The notes: generated by a model from the letters alone, not told the origin. A stretch of DNA of 64,000 nt from Bacteroidota bacterium (GCA_027488905.1 JAIYAT010000007.1:1-64000); one strand, 5' to 3'; counted from the first letter of the stretch, positions 1 to 8,434 are shown. Made by a program: numbers and translations.

Positions 1-345
1 TGGTTTAATATTAAACATAACTAGGTTTATCCTTGAACCGAACTGGGTTCACCTTAACATCGAACAGGGTTTAGTTTCAAACATAACTAGGTTTATCCTT
101 GAACCGAACTAGGTATAGTTTCCAACAGAACTGGTTTAGTATTAAATAGAACTAAGTTTGTTTGTAAACCAAACCAACTTTAGTTTACAATATAACTAGG
201 TTTACCAATTAACAGAACTGGGTATAGAATCAAACAGAACTAAGTTCACCTTAAAACAGAACAGGGAATAGTTTCCAGTAGAACCAAGTTTACTGTTGAA
301 CCTAACTAGTTATAGTTTAATACAGCACTAGTTGGTTTGAATAAG
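1..345. repeat. Degenerate 22-bp tandem repeat array
   Basis: About 15 head-to-tail units of 20-24 bp with the approximate consensus ACAGAACTAGGTTTAGTTTC plus AA. A 30-base stretch beginning near position 13 recurs almost exactly at 79, which is 66 bp or three units later. The array runs off the left edge, so its full length is unknown. All three plus-strand frames meet stops within the array and 22 is not a multiple of three, so coding is unlikely. The 22-bp period is about two helical turns, as in iteron-type protein-binding arrays, but that parallel is only inference. Confidence 0.75.
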
Positions 346-426
346 TGTACAAGCCAAGCTCACTGATAGCAGTGATTTAAATCCTAGTCTTAATTTTTCC
401 CATAGGCTAAACCAAGTATATTTAAT

Positions 427-449
427 ATACCCATAAGTGGGTATTTTTT
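427..449 (+). terminator. Rho-independent terminator
   Basis: Perfect 7-bp stem ATACCCA/TGGGTAT with loop TAAG, followed by a run of six T. It would stop plus-strand transcription coming through the 22-bp repeat array, which suggests that the array is transcribed or lies downstream of a plus-strand gene outside the window. Confidence 0.7.
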
Positions 450-495
450 GGATTTGGAGTATGAGTTATATTTGTTAGAGACGAATAAGTATGGA

Positions 496-520
496 GGGTA
501 TTTATGAGTTAGCGGTAAGT
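496..520 (+). repeat. attC-like right end (R'-type)
   Basis: GGGTATTTATGAGTTAGCGG followed by TAAGT. It is almost identical to the right ends at 13628-13656 and 15259-15287. No left half is recognisable upstream, so this may mark the left boundary of the cassette region. Confidence 0.55.
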
Positions 521-701
521 ATTTAGCCGGTGCTCAGTAAACATTCAATCAGAATGGCTAATATAAAAATTTAATTTATCAGAATCTTGGAAATGTTGCC
601 GCTATGTTCTTTTATTAAATCTTGATGACTGGATAATTTTAAGTGATGTTTGAATGCTATAATTACCTTCGTCATATGTAAAACATTTTAATATAAAAAT
701 T

Positions 702-1031
702 ATGAAAACAAAAATCAAAACAACTTTGCTTACAGTATTTTTCTTTTTGGGATTTCTTACAAGTTTGCATGCCCAAGACAAATTTGAATTTGCGGTAATT
801 TTTTATCAACCTGTCCCAAGGATTATGGAAATTTCTATCAATGGGATAGAGTACAAAAAAATAGATGTAGATAATAAAGAGGTTCTCGGATTAAATGATG
901 TAAATGCGGCATTAAAAGAAATTAAAAATATGTCTAAAGAAGGTTGGGAGGTCTTTAATACAGATATAGTTCAAGGACAGACAGTAGGTTCTAGGTCCTT
1001 TGTTTTCTACTTACGGAGGAAAGCAAAATAA
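702..1031 (+). CDS. Small secreted protein, DUF4177-like
   Basis: 109 aa with a clear Sec signal peptide: charged start, hydrophobic residues 8-21, cleavage near LHAQ at 22-25. The mature part of about 85 aa ends with a short helix, then GWEVF (81-85) and a basic tail with SFVFYLRR. That GWEV motif followed by a beta strand recalls the small DUF4177 fold, though the match is weak. The start is the first ATG after the element end at 520 and directly precedes the signal peptide. It is the first gene of the array and sits alone in its cassette, with an attC-like element starting at 1134. Exported protein of unknown role. Confidence 0.6.
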   Translation: MKTKIKTTLLTVFFFLGFLTSLHAQDKFEFAVIFYQPVPRIMEISINGIEYKKIDVDNKEVLGLNDVNAALKEIKNMSKEGWEVFNTDIVQGQTVGSRSFVFYLRRKAK

Positions 1032-1133
1032 AAATTCAAGAGTCTAGAATACACCTACAAATCCTTAGATTATGGTTTTTGGTACTTCGACTTAATATTG
1101 CAATAGGCGGTTTTGTATGGACAAAATGCCTAC

Positions 1134-1267
1134 CGCTAACAGGCGTTTGGAAGCAATAATGGCATTAGAATAAAAGGGAAAAGGAAAAAGTATATTTTTG
1201 GGGCAAGGTGCCGAGGGGGAATAAGTGCTAAGCATTCACTTGCAGCGCAATGTGCCATTACGTTACC
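1134..1267 (+). repeat. attC-like element, GGCGTTTGG subtype
   Basis: Begins CGCTAACAGGCGTTTGG and ends GTGCCATTACGTTACC. ATGGCA near the left end pairs with TGCCAT near the right. It shares the internal run AAAAGGGAAAAGG...TATTTTTGG..AAGGTGC with the element at 8250-8400, so these two form one subfamily. Confidence 0.55.
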
Positions 1268-1276
1268 ATTAATAAT

Positions 1277-2023
1277 ATGACAAAGAATATTTTTATTATA
1301 CTCATTATTGTTTCAACACTTAGCTGTACTCAAAATTCACTTGAGCAGACTAGACTTCCGTTAACAAGAAATTTAAATACAGATTTGAATTCTTTGCTTC
1401 CATTAGGCAAGTCAGTTGTTGAAGTTATGGACGGAATTAAGAATGCCGAACAAATCCAAGTGCTTAATGAAAAATTAATTAAAGGAATTTCTGAAAATTA
1501 TGATTGGTTTCTAGACTATCAAAAGACGCTCCAACCAGGACAGGAATTGCCTTATCACCCTAACTTAGGAATGACTGAAAAAGAATATGCAGAGCTAAAT
1601 GAATATAATGAGAAAATCGAAGCTATCTCAACTGGACAAGAAGAGTTAGAAATTACTCGAACTGATGATATATACTCTTTCAAAACAACTGGTAAATTAA
1701 GTCTACTTAATTCCCTAACAATAAATCCTTCTAAAAATGAAGTACTAATGGGTGGCAGACTATTGACCAAGTTTGACACTATTTATGTTGCTGATGGTTC
1801 AAATGCATTTAAAAGTAGCTGGCGCGGTTATAAATGGACATTTGAAGAGCCTGCAGAAGCAGACTTGGAAGATTTACGGAATCCTGAAACTGTAAATATG
1901 AAATCAATTAAACTTACCTTAGGAAGGCTAGACAATTCCACTAAAACGATTTTGATATTCTCTGTTAAAGAGTTGAAGAATGGCCAACGAAAAATTAACG
2001 TTGAGACGCCAATCATTTTTTAA
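1277..2023 (+). CDS. Putative lipoprotein of unknown function
   Basis: 248 aa from ATG 1277. An in-frame ATG at 1250 would add nine residues that lie inside the attC-like element, and only the 1277 start puts the signal peptide at the N-terminus. Residues 1-17 are a lipoprotein signal with lipobox TLSC. The remainder is soluble, with a charged helical stretch (about 60-120) and a beta-rich C-terminal half containing a WRGYKW motif. I recognise no family. Sole gene between the elements ending at 1267 and starting near 2035. Probably anchored to a periplasm-facing membrane leaflet. Confidence 0.65.
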   Translation: MTKNIFIILIIVSTLSCTQNSLEQTRLPLTRNLNTDLNSLLPLGKSVVEVMDGIKNAEQIQVLNEKLIKGISENYDWFLDYQKTLQPGQELPYHPNLGMTEKEYAELNEYNEKIEAISTGQEELEITRTDDIYSFKTTGKLSLLNSLTINPSKNEVLMGGRLLTKFDTIYVADGSNAFKSSWRGYKWTFEEPAEADLEDLRNPETVNMKSIKLTLGRLDNSTKTILIFSVKELKNGQRKINVETPIIF

Positions 2024-2034
2024 TGGGTCGAATT

Positions 2035-2207
2035 ATTGGTGGTAACCACAGCTAATCAAAAACAGTGCTTTTTCCTCGGTTAAAATGTTGTGCTTCTTTT
2101 ATAATAAACCACTAAATTGCATATGCTAAATTTCTTAGGCGACAAGATTGGGAAGCTAAGAAAAGTAAGGAGAGTAGTTGCTTTGGATGTTTATGAGTTA
2201 CCAGTAA
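2035..2207 (+). repeat. attC-like element, CTAAATTT-hairpin subtype
   Basis: Left end around ACCACAGCTAATCAAAAACA, right end CTTTGGATGTTTATGAGTTA then CCAGTAA. It contains the sequence AAATTGCATATGCTAAATTT, the core hairpin shared with elements at 6578, 9547 and 21845. Confidence 0.6.
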
Positions 2208-2223
2208 TTTTAACACGAGCAAA

Positions 2224-2949
2224 ATGACATTGAAAAGAAAATATAAAATTATAAGAACCTTACTGGTTTTCCTAGGGCTAACAATTCTTTTGACAGGTTG
2301 TAACAATACCATATATCCTATTTACATTCCTGCAAGAGCCCCAAAAGTTCCAGAAAATGCTATTGTTAAAGACATTCCCCGTTATCCAAGAGGAAAATTA
2401 TACACCTTTTATATTTTGGCCAAACAGAAGGAAAAACAATTAGGCTTATCCGCACCAGAAAATGGCTATGACAGTTTATTAATGAGAATGTGGTATACCT
2501 ACCCAAAAGGAATTTATCAATTTGCAGAACTTGTAGAAATAAGCCTAGATTCTAGCAAAGCATATACAGCGTACTACACTAAGATGAGAATCTTCTATAA
2601 TCCTTCCAGGAGATACGAAGTTATTAATAAGTAAAAGGACTCGCTAATTATGCCAAAATGTGGGTGGCAAGCGTTTATGGATACACTAAATAAATTTCAA
2701 ATAACTAAACTTCCTACCATTGAAGTGATACCCAAATACATGGAAAGGAATCCGAAAAATGATCCCGACTATGGCAATAACTTACTTACCATTTCTGTGG
2801 AAGTTGCCACAAAAAGTGAATACCGGTTTTTTCAATATAACAATTTCAAAAAATATAAAGATATTGACGAAGTGAACAACTTGTACCTATTTGATTTGTT
2901 TCAAAGAAAACAATTTGGTTTAAAGGAAATTGAAGATAGTTGGTATTAA
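2224..2949 (+). pseudogene. Lipoprotein gene interrupted by an in-frame stop
   Basis: The reading frame from ATG 2224 encodes a lipoprotein signal (about residues 1-26, lipobox LTGC) and ends at TAA 2632-2634. The same frame then stays open to 2949 with continuous, protein-like sequence (KDSLIMPKCGWQAFMDTLNK onward). No frame change is needed: one substitution in the codon after INK would restore a protein of about 241 aa. The internal ATG at 2650 lacks any signal of its own. Simplest reading: a recently inactivated lipoprotein gene. Alternatives are stop readthrough or a sequencing error. Family unknown. Confidence 0.65.
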
Positions 2950-2969
2950 CATGGTGGAAAGAAAAAATG

Positions 2970-3010
2970 CAGGTAACAACTAGCGTTTCGTGGTAGCCAT
3001 TTCCACGATC
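2970..3010 (+). repeat. attC-like left half
   Basis: GGTAACAACTAGCGTTTCGTGGTAGCC, matching TATAACAGCTAGCGTTTCGTGGTGGC at 3557. No matching right end is clear before the gene at 3059, so the site may be degenerate. Confidence 0.45.
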
Positions 3011-3058
3011 TGAAATTTGTGAATTTAAATTAACTGTCTTTTAATATAAAAACAAGCA

Positions 3059-3538
3059 ATGAACCTTAACAAATCTTATTCAGTTGGATTTCTATATATT
3101 TTAGTGTTAATTTTTTCTTTGAATTGTAATAAGGAAAAAAAAGCTGAGGAAATTGATTTTAGAACTAAATATTTTGGAAGTTTTAGATTTAGGCTTATTA
3201 CAGAATTTTGGATGAGGGGGCAAGCGAATGATTATGATACTTTCTTTTACAATGGAGTAATACGCAAATTTGAATCGAATGATAAAATTGATGATTTATA
3301 TAGTGGTAGTGAAGATAGTACCGAGAATGTAAATGAAATGATAACAATTGAATTCAGCCAAAATTTAAAAATAATATCTTCAATAAACAAGGATGGATCG
3401 TTAATTTCAAAATCGGGTTATCATTATGTGCATGAAGGAAGGTTTGTAAATTTAGATTCAATAAAGTTCTATGTTGGTGGATTTGGCGGATTAGGAGGAG
3501 GGGTGAATTATTTTGTAGCTGGCAATAGAATAAAATGA
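3059..3538 (+). CDS. Putative lipoprotein, glycine-rich C-terminus
   Basis: 159 aa. Hydrophobic residues 9-22 followed by Cys (SLNC) form a lipoprotein signal. The mature region is predicted mostly beta with many charged residues and ends in a Gly-rich tail (GGFGGLGGGVNYF at about 141-153). No family recognised. Single gene of its cassette, flanked by left halves of attC-like sites at 2970 and 3553 that are near-identical to each other, consistent with neighbouring cassettes of one origin. Confidence 0.6.
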   Translation: MNLNKSYSVGFLYILVLIFSLNCNKEKKAEEIDFRTKYFGSFRFRLITEFWMRGQANDYDTFFYNGVIRKFESNDKIDDLYSGSEDSTENVNEMITIEFSQNLKIISSINKDGSLISKSGYHYVHEGRFVNLDSIKFYVGGFGGLGGGVNYFVAGNRIK

Positions 3539-3939
3539 GAAAATAAAAAATCGGTTTATAACAGCTAGCGTTTCGTGGTGGCTGCAAGCCAAGCCATGAA
3601 TTGTAAATCATCGTATGCAAACAAAAAATATTTACTTTCTAATTTGGCTTTGCATTAAAGGGAGTTTAGAATTTGATTTGATTAAAAGTATTTCTTTGAA
3701 TTCTCTCGCCATTAAGTATAAATTTACTTACCCATAATTAAGTTTTTATAGGGAATAGGAGTTTGGCAATCGCCAATGTGTAGTTTAGGGCAATAATTAC
3801 AGACACTTGCTTAATCACTCACTTTTCAATAATTTTACAACAGATTGTTCGGAGAGGTTTATTCAAACTATACGTTAGCGGAAACCTCAAAAGACTGGTC
3901 ATATCAAATTTTAATAACCTCTTAAATCAGCCTAATCGG
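3539..3939. other. Gene-free stretch between cassettes
   Basis: 401 bp with no credible ORF on either strand. It begins with an attC-like left half (3553-3590, TATAACAGCTAGCGTTTCGT) and ends near an attC-like right end (ATACGTTAGCGGAAACC, 3871-3887). The roughly 280 bp between are AT-rich. This is longer than the other elements, so it may be two partly deleted sites or a cassette that lost its gene. Confidence 0.5.
3553..3880 (+). repeat. Long or composite attC-like element
   Basis: Left motif TATAACAGCTAGCGTTTCGT and right motif GTTAGCG (3874-3880) are inverted complements at their outer ends (CTAAC-type against GTTAG). The 328-bp span is twice the usual element length. Confidence 0.4.
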
Positions 3940-4614
3940 ATGTTTAAATTAGCAGCAATTGTTGAGATATTAAAAAGCCTTGAAAAGGACTTAAAAGAAA
4001 TTGGACAGATCGGAGAATCAATTTACTTAATCGTTAAAAAATATTGGCGTGTTTTTATTGTAATTACAATTTTTACTTTTTTGTACCTTTTTATGGATTA
4101 TCTTGTATTTCACTATCCATCGAAAGTTATTGACAGATACTATAATTTAATTGATAATGGAAAATCTAATGAGGCGTCAAAGTTGTTAAATAATCCAGAA
4201 TTCGAAAGCAGGTGGAAAGACACAACTGACTTTTCGAGCGGCTATTCAAGTACAATTGGTAGATCCAACCTTAAATCTGAATACATTGGAGATGAAAAGT
4301 GTGTTTTTTACCAAATTTTTTCTTCAAATCAAAAATTAGTTTACAAAGTTACATATGTTGTAACAGACAGATTTAATTCTAATCATTTTAAGCGAAAAGA
4401 GTGCATTCCATCATTAATTTGCCAAATCGCCAAAGATTACTTTACAAACAAGCATCTGCTAAACAGTGATACGCTAGTTTTAGGAGAGTACTTTAGAAAC
4501 ATTGAATCATGTCTCCTTGTTAGATCATTTACGAAGAATATAACAATTTCTAAAGATACTTATGGATGGAAAATTGATAAAATTGAGACAAAAGACATGA
4601 CTGTTCATTTTTAA
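3940..4614 (+). CDS. Single-pass membrane protein of unknown function
   Basis: 224 aa. An N-terminal amphipathic helix (1-32) is followed by one strong transmembrane segment at about 37-57 (FIVITIFTFLYLFMDYLVF). The rest is a soluble domain of about 165 aa that would face the periplasm, beginning with a helix (VIDRYYNLIDNGKSNEASKLL) of the sort that opens NTF2/DUF4878-like folds. That resemblance is weak. There is no signal peptidase site, so it should stay membrane-anchored. The next gene starts 23 bp downstream, so it may share a cassette and transcript with the two oxidoreductase genes. Confidence 0.55.
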   Translation: MFKLAAIVEILKSLEKDLKEIGQIGESIYLIVKKYWRVFIVITIFTFLYLFMDYLVFHYPSKVIDRYYNLIDNGKSNEASKLLNNPEFESRWKDTTDFSSGYSSTIGRSNLKSEYIGDEKCVFYQIFSSNQKLVYKVTYVVTDRFNSNHFKRKECIPSLICQIAKDYFTNKHLLNSDTLVLGEYFRNIESCLLVRSFTKNITISKDTYGWKIDKIETKDMTVHF

Positions 4615-4637
4615 AATCTATTTATTAAATATTTCAA

Positions 4638-5057
4638 ATGAACCGAAAAGCGTTTATTTATAGAATAACCTTAGCGCTTGCGTCATTAGCTATTGGCCGC
4701 AAATTATTCGTTTCCTCAAAATTCAATGAGACACCCGTAAATCATCTGAATAACTTGAGCTTATTTCAATTACTAGAAGTTATACCTGAATATTATTTTT
4801 CTATTTGGTCAGTTGAAGAAATGATAACAATGGGTTTCATCAACTATGAAAAAACTGCAAACAAGTCTCAATTGAAAGAGACATGCATTGATTTAATTAA
4901 CAAATTAAATATGAAGGGATTGAATGTAATAGGATCTAGTATAATTCTAGATTATAATATAGGAAGCACCTTGTTGATAAAGAATTGGCTTATCTCTTCA
5001 ACTGAAAATATTTTATTCACTTCACTATATATACTAAAAAACAAGCATGCTTTATAA
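4638..5057 (+). CDS. Small partner of GMC oxidoreductase (gluconate dehydrogenase subunit 3-like?)
   Basis: 139 aa. The N-terminus (NRKAFIYRITLALASLAIG) is a short basic and hydrophobic leader without a twin arginine. The body is helical. Its 3' end overlaps the downstream GMC oxidoreductase by 11 bp, which indicates translational coupling. Small helical proteins in this position next to membrane-linked GMC dehydrogenases are often the Tat-exported gluconate 2-dehydrogenase subunit 3 type. Here that assignment rests on position and size only, since I see no diagnostic motif. Confidence 0.5.
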   Translation: MNRKAFIYRITLALASLAIGRKLFVSSKFNETPVNHLNNLSLFQLLEVIPEYYFSIWSVEEMITMGFINYEKTANKSQLKETCIDLINKLNMKGLNVIGSSIILDYNIGSTLLIKNWLISSTENILFTSLYILKNKHAL

Positions 5058-6573
5058 TAGTAAATTAATCAATTCTGAGGATCCTATTCAAGGAGATATT
5101 TGCATTATTGGCGCTGGTCCTGCAGGTATTTCAATGGCTCTGGAACTTGAAAGTTTTGGCAAAAATGTAATACTAGTTGAATCCGGCGACTTTAGCTATA
5201 ACTCTAATTTTCAGGCATTAAATGACGGCTTTGTTAGTGGTGTTAATTATTTCCCCCTTCAATCAACAAGAGTAAGAATGTTTGGAGGTACTGGCCAAAT
5301 CTGGGGAGGAATGTGCTCACCTCTTGATACCGTTGATTTTGAAGAACGCCACTGGGTTCCACATAGCGGTTGGCCAATCAAAAAAATGGATCTTGATCCT
5401 TATTACAATAAGGCGCATTACTATTTGGGTTTAGAGGAAATTTGCTATGAGTTTGAGTTCTGGAAGAATAAATTAACTGATGTAACAACATTTTCATTCT
5501 TTGATCAAACATTTTATAATAAAATGTGGCAGTATAGTACGATTAAATTTAAGGACAGGTATAAATCTAGTATTGTTAATTCTCAAAAGATAATACATAT
5601 TAACAGATCAACGTTTAGTAAATTTATTTTTGACGACAATATATCAAGTACCAAATCAGCAGTTTTTATTACTAAAAATTCAAAGACTTTCTATGTAAAT
5701 TGTAAATACTACGTTTTGGCCTGTGGTGGTATAGAAAATGCCCGAATTCTCTTGAATAGTCATCCAAAAATTAATGAAAATGATTTAGTTGGTAGATTTT
5801 TCATGGAACATATTGAAATACCAATTGGCGATCTACATTTTTTCAACAAGCATAATTTCAAACTTTATACTTGGACTTATGGAAAGACCAAAGCAAGTGC
5901 TGAAATTGCGATGTCTAGCGAATTTCAGCGATTACACTCTATATTGAATGGAACAATTTCACTAGAGCCATTAATTCTATCACAAATGAGAAAGAGTAAG
6001 TCTGAAACTTGGAAGTATAAAGATCCATTTAGGTCAAGGATGAATGCATTCGAAAATTGGTCTAAAGCATCAATGTTTTATGAAAACAATACAATGTTAG
6101 AATCAAAATTTCGGTTGAATTTAAGACTTGAACAGTCTCCTAATCCTAACTCAAGAATTACTTTATCAAATAGTTCTGATTATTTTGGTGTTGCCAAACC
6201 AATTTTGCATTGGGAATTGACAGATTTAGAAAAAAGAAGTATTTTAACTATTATAAGATTATTTTCACAAAAGGTTGGTGCGAACAATCTTGGTCGAATA
6301 AAAGTAAAGGAATTTATTGAAGATCTATCACCATATTTCAATTGGCCGAAAGAAACAAGTGGGGGTTTTCATCATATGGGAACTACAAGAATGAGTTTGA
6401 ACTCTTCAGAAGGTGTAGTTGATTTGAATTGCAAATTGTTTCATATCGATAATCTCTATGTTTCTGGATCATCTGTCTTTTCTACCTCTGGTGCACCAAA
6501 TCCAACTTTAACCATAATAGCACTAGCTTTAAGACTCGCAGAACACCTAAAAGAACTAGCAAAAGGCAAATGA
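5047..6573 (+). CDS. GMC-family FAD-dependent oxidoreductase
   Basis: 508 aa. An N-terminal FAD-binding Rossmann motif GAGPAG (22-27) with the ribose-binding acid E45, then GGTGQIWGGM (about 80-89), the usual GMC flavin loop. The C-terminal catalytic region has HHMGTTRM (442-449) and SGAPNPTLT, with H442/H443 and N485 as the expected catalytic His and partner. No signal peptide. Such enzymes oxidise alcohol groups of sugars or sterols and pass electrons to a small partner or cytochrome; the substrate cannot be read from sequence. Translationally coupled to the 139-aa gene upstream. It is the largest single enzyme in the array. Confidence 0.85.
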   Translation: MLYNSKLINSEDPIQGDICIIGAGPAGISMALELESFGKNVILVESGDFSYNSNFQALNDGFVSGVNYFPLQSTRVRMFGGTGQIWGGMCSPLDTVDFEERHWVPHSGWPIKKMDLDPYYNKAHYYLGLEEICYEFEFWKNKLTDVTTFSFFDQTFYNKMWQYSTIKFKDRYKSSIVNSQKIIHINRSTFSKFIFDDNISSTKSAVFITKNSKTFYVNCKYYVLACGGIENARILLNSHPKINENDLVGRFFMEHIEIPIGDLHFFNKHNFKLYTWTYGKTKASAEIAMSSEFQRLHSILNGTISLEPLILSQMRKSKSETWKYKDPFRSRMNAFENWSKASMFYENNTMLESKFRLNLRLEQSPNPNSRITLSNSSDYFGVAKPILHWELTDLEKRSILTIIRLFSQKVGANNLGRIKVKEFIEDLSPYFNWPKETSGGFHHMGTTRMSLNSSEGVVDLNCKLFHIDNLYVSGSSVFSTSGAPNPTLTIIALALRLAEHLKELAKGK

Positions 6574-6577
6574 GGCA

Positions 6578-6738
6578 TCAGGTAGAAGCACCTAACCAAA
6601 AGCGACACATGGTGAGGATTTGAAAAGTTGTGCTTCTTTTGAGTTAAACTACTAAATTGCCTATGCTAAATTTTTAGTTGGCAAGATTGGTAGCTGAGAA
6701 ATGAAAGTAAGTAATTCGGGTGTTTATAAATTATGGCT
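6578..6738 (+). repeat. attC-like element with conserved nested hairpin
   Basis: Left end AGAAGCACCTAACCAAAAGC, right end TTCGGGTGTTTATAAATTAT. At 6657-6684 it holds a nested palindrome: TTGCC pairs with GGCAA and, inside it, CTAAA pairs with TTTAG. Best-preserved copy of this hairpin subtype. Confidence 0.65.
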
Positions 6739-6763
6739 CATTTTAAAAAACAACAATATGACT

Positions 6764-7342
6764 ATGAAACTAACAGATATTTTTAAAATTTTAGGACTTA
6801 CCATTTTAATGGGTTGCGAACATACTTCTGAAAAGCAATTGAAGACTGAGACTAAGAACATAAATGAAAAAGAAATTTCATTTAACGACTATTTAACCGC
6901 TATTCCAGAAACTAAACTTCCGCTAGACTTGAAATGTGAAGTAGCACTTAACGGCTCTACTTTAGAATTTGACAGAGCAACAATTGACAAGTTTGGTCAA
7001 GAAAACTCAAGAATAAATGGAAAAATTGCAGTTACAGAGAATTTCACTGCAATAATCTATCTTTATCCAGCTGACATTAGCCTCCCAATCATACAAACAA
7101 CAGACAGACAAGGGAAGAAAATATCAGAACTGAAAGTATATGAAAGATGGTGTGGTGAGGACGAATTTTCTTGGGGTACTTCTTGGGCAAAAATTTCAAA
7201 AGACCTGACAATTACACTTAGCGACTCTGCTATTATCTATAAACGAAATGAGGCTGGTGAAATAATTGAAGATTCGAAGACAACCGAAGTTAGTCATAGA
7301 AAATTTCAAATTGACAACCGCGGACGAATAATTGAGAAATAA
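6764..7342 (+). CDS. Putative lipoprotein
   Basis: 192 aa from ATG 6764 (ATG 6758 is equally possible). The frame is open further upstream to 6701, but that extension lies within the attC-like element and would bury the signal peptide. The start chosen gives a lipoprotein signal ending in ILMGC at residues 14-18. The mature protein is hydrophilic, with a segment KVYERWCGEDEFSWGTSW in its middle and a predicted beta-rich fold. No family recognised. Confidence 0.6.
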   Translation: MKLTDIFKILGLTILMGCEHTSEKQLKTETKNINEKEISFNDYLTAIPETKLPLDLKCEVALNGSTLEFDRATIDKFGQENSRINGKIAVTENFTAIIYLYPADISLPIIQTTDRQGKKISELKVYERWCGEDEFSWGTSWAKISKDLTITLSDSAIIYKRNEAGEIIEDSKTTEVSHRKFQIDNRGRIIEK

Positions 7343-7348
7343 AACGAA

Positions 7349-7517
7349 CCATACTAGCACCTAAACAAAATTGACGATTCAGCGCTTACATGAAGCTTTG
7401 TGTTTCGGCTCAAGCTCAATGAAGGTAAATAGTTTAGTGCTTCGAAGCCGCCAAATACGTTTAGATACAAAGTGGGAGGAGAGTAGTTACTTTGGGTGGT
7501 ATGAGTTATAGGGCAAG
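7349..7517 (+). repeat. attC-like element, CAGCGCTTACATGAAG subtype
   Basis: Left end CTAGCACCTAAACAAAATTG, right end TTTGGGTGGTATGAGTTATA. The internal segment CAGCGCTTACATGAAGCTTTG recurs at 12733 and, in diverged form, at 19485; TTTAGTGCTTCGAA recurs at 19526. Confidence 0.6.
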
Positions 7518-7539
7518 TTAATCTCAAAACTATGCATAA

Positions 7540-8259
7540 ATGAAAAAAATAAAGCTACATTATGTTGCAATACTTGGGCTTGTTTTATGTAATTATAAAT
7601 TCAAAAATGAGCTTGACCTAAATCTAAATGGATTTTACGGAATGACTAATTATTTTCAGTCAAATAATACAAATTCAGATTATGTAGAAATTTTTTTATT
7701 GAAAATAGATACAGACAAAGTAACAATGTATGGAACAGTTCAAACTTGGGGGATTAGTTACAAATACAAGTTAAACAAAACAAAGGATACAATTTTGATA
7801 GAAAACAATCTCAAAATATTTCGAAAAAACAACTATTCAAATACCATTTTTTTAGAAACAAATATTGATAACAAAATTGAATTTATAGAATATCAAAAGG
7901 ATTCAAATGTTGAAAAAATAGTTGATGAGAATGGTATTAATATCAATCGATTAAGCGATAGGTTAAACAAATTGATAATTGTTGGAAAGTATAAGTATAA
8001 AGGAAAGATTGTCAATTTTAAGGAAAACGGAAAGGTAGAAAACCTAGAAGTATTTAATAATTATTCAATAAAACCGCGAATTGGAACTAATACATTCTTT
8101 GACAATAGAATAATCGAAACAGAAAATGGAATTTGGAAATATCAAAAGAAAAATGGTAATCTTTTAATTACTAAATATTCGAACAAAAGAGACGAAAATG
8201 ATATGTATATTCTGAGCAATGAGCAAATAGAACTTGAAAAATTAACCAGCCACCAATAG
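7540..8259 (+). CDS. Secreted or membrane-anchored protein of unknown function
   Basis: 239 aa, very rich in Lys, Asn and Ile. Residues 1-18 are basic then hydrophobic (VAILGLVLC), so export is likely. Cys18 is preceded by Leu, which does not fit a normal lipobox. The body looks beta-rich with repeated short strands (KVTMYGTVQTWGISYKYKLN). Nothing diagnostic is visible. The C-terminal residues run into the next attC-like element, whose left motif AATAGGCGTTTGG starts at the stop codon. Confidence 0.55.
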   Translation: MKKIKLHYVAILGLVLCNYKFKNELDLNLNGFYGMTNYFQSNNTNSDYVEIFLLKIDTDKVTMYGTVQTWGISYKYKLNKTKDTILIENNLKIFRKNNYSNTIFLETNIDNKIEFIEYQKDSNVEKIVDENGININRLSDRLNKLIIVGKYKYKGKIVNFKENGKVENLEVFNNYSIKPRIGTNTFFDNRIIETENGIWKYQKKNGNLLITKYSNKRDENDMYILSNEQIELEKLTSHQ

Positions 8260-8400
8260 GCGTTTGGCGGCAAAAAGGGCATGAAGATTTTAAGGAAAAG
8301 TAAAGGCAAATAAGTTTATTTTTGGAGTAAGGTGCTATGGCGAAAAAAGGGTTAATTTTTACCATGATAGCCAAGCACACAAACTATAACACATGGCATC
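8250..8400 (+). repeat. attC-like element, GGCGTTTGG subtype
   Basis: Starts CCAATAGGCGTTTGGCGGC and shares the internal series AAAAGGGCAT...AAGGAAAAGTAAA...TTATTTTTGGAGTAAGGTGC with the element at 1134-1267. The right end is less clear; TATAACACATGGCATC at about 8386-8401 may be it. Confidence 0.5.
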
Positions 8401-8434
8401 GGACGACCGATAAAAAAAAGCGCAAACGAAACCT

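Larger units (their letters stand above)
346..701. other. Intergenic region between tandem repeat and first cassette gene
   Basis: No credible ORF. It holds a small hairpin at about 360-377 (TCACTG/CAGTGA), a rho-independent terminator at 427-449, the first attC-like right end at 496-520, and then about 180 AT-rich bases leading to the gene at 702. TACCTTCG at about 664-671 resembles a Bacteroidota -7 element but has no well-placed TTG. Confidence 0.55.

Noticed and set aside
1-110. Open second frame through the repeat (ITRFILEPN twice)
   Set aside because: It stops after about 36 codons and the 22-bp period is out of frame with codons, so the repeat in protein is accidental.
1-345. The 22-bp repeat as a CRISPR array
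   Set aside because: There are no unique spacers; the units are contiguous and degenerate.
1250-1276. Upstream ATG (1250) as start of the lipoprotein gene
   Set aside because: It lies in the attC-like element and would put nine residues before a perfect lipoprotein signal.
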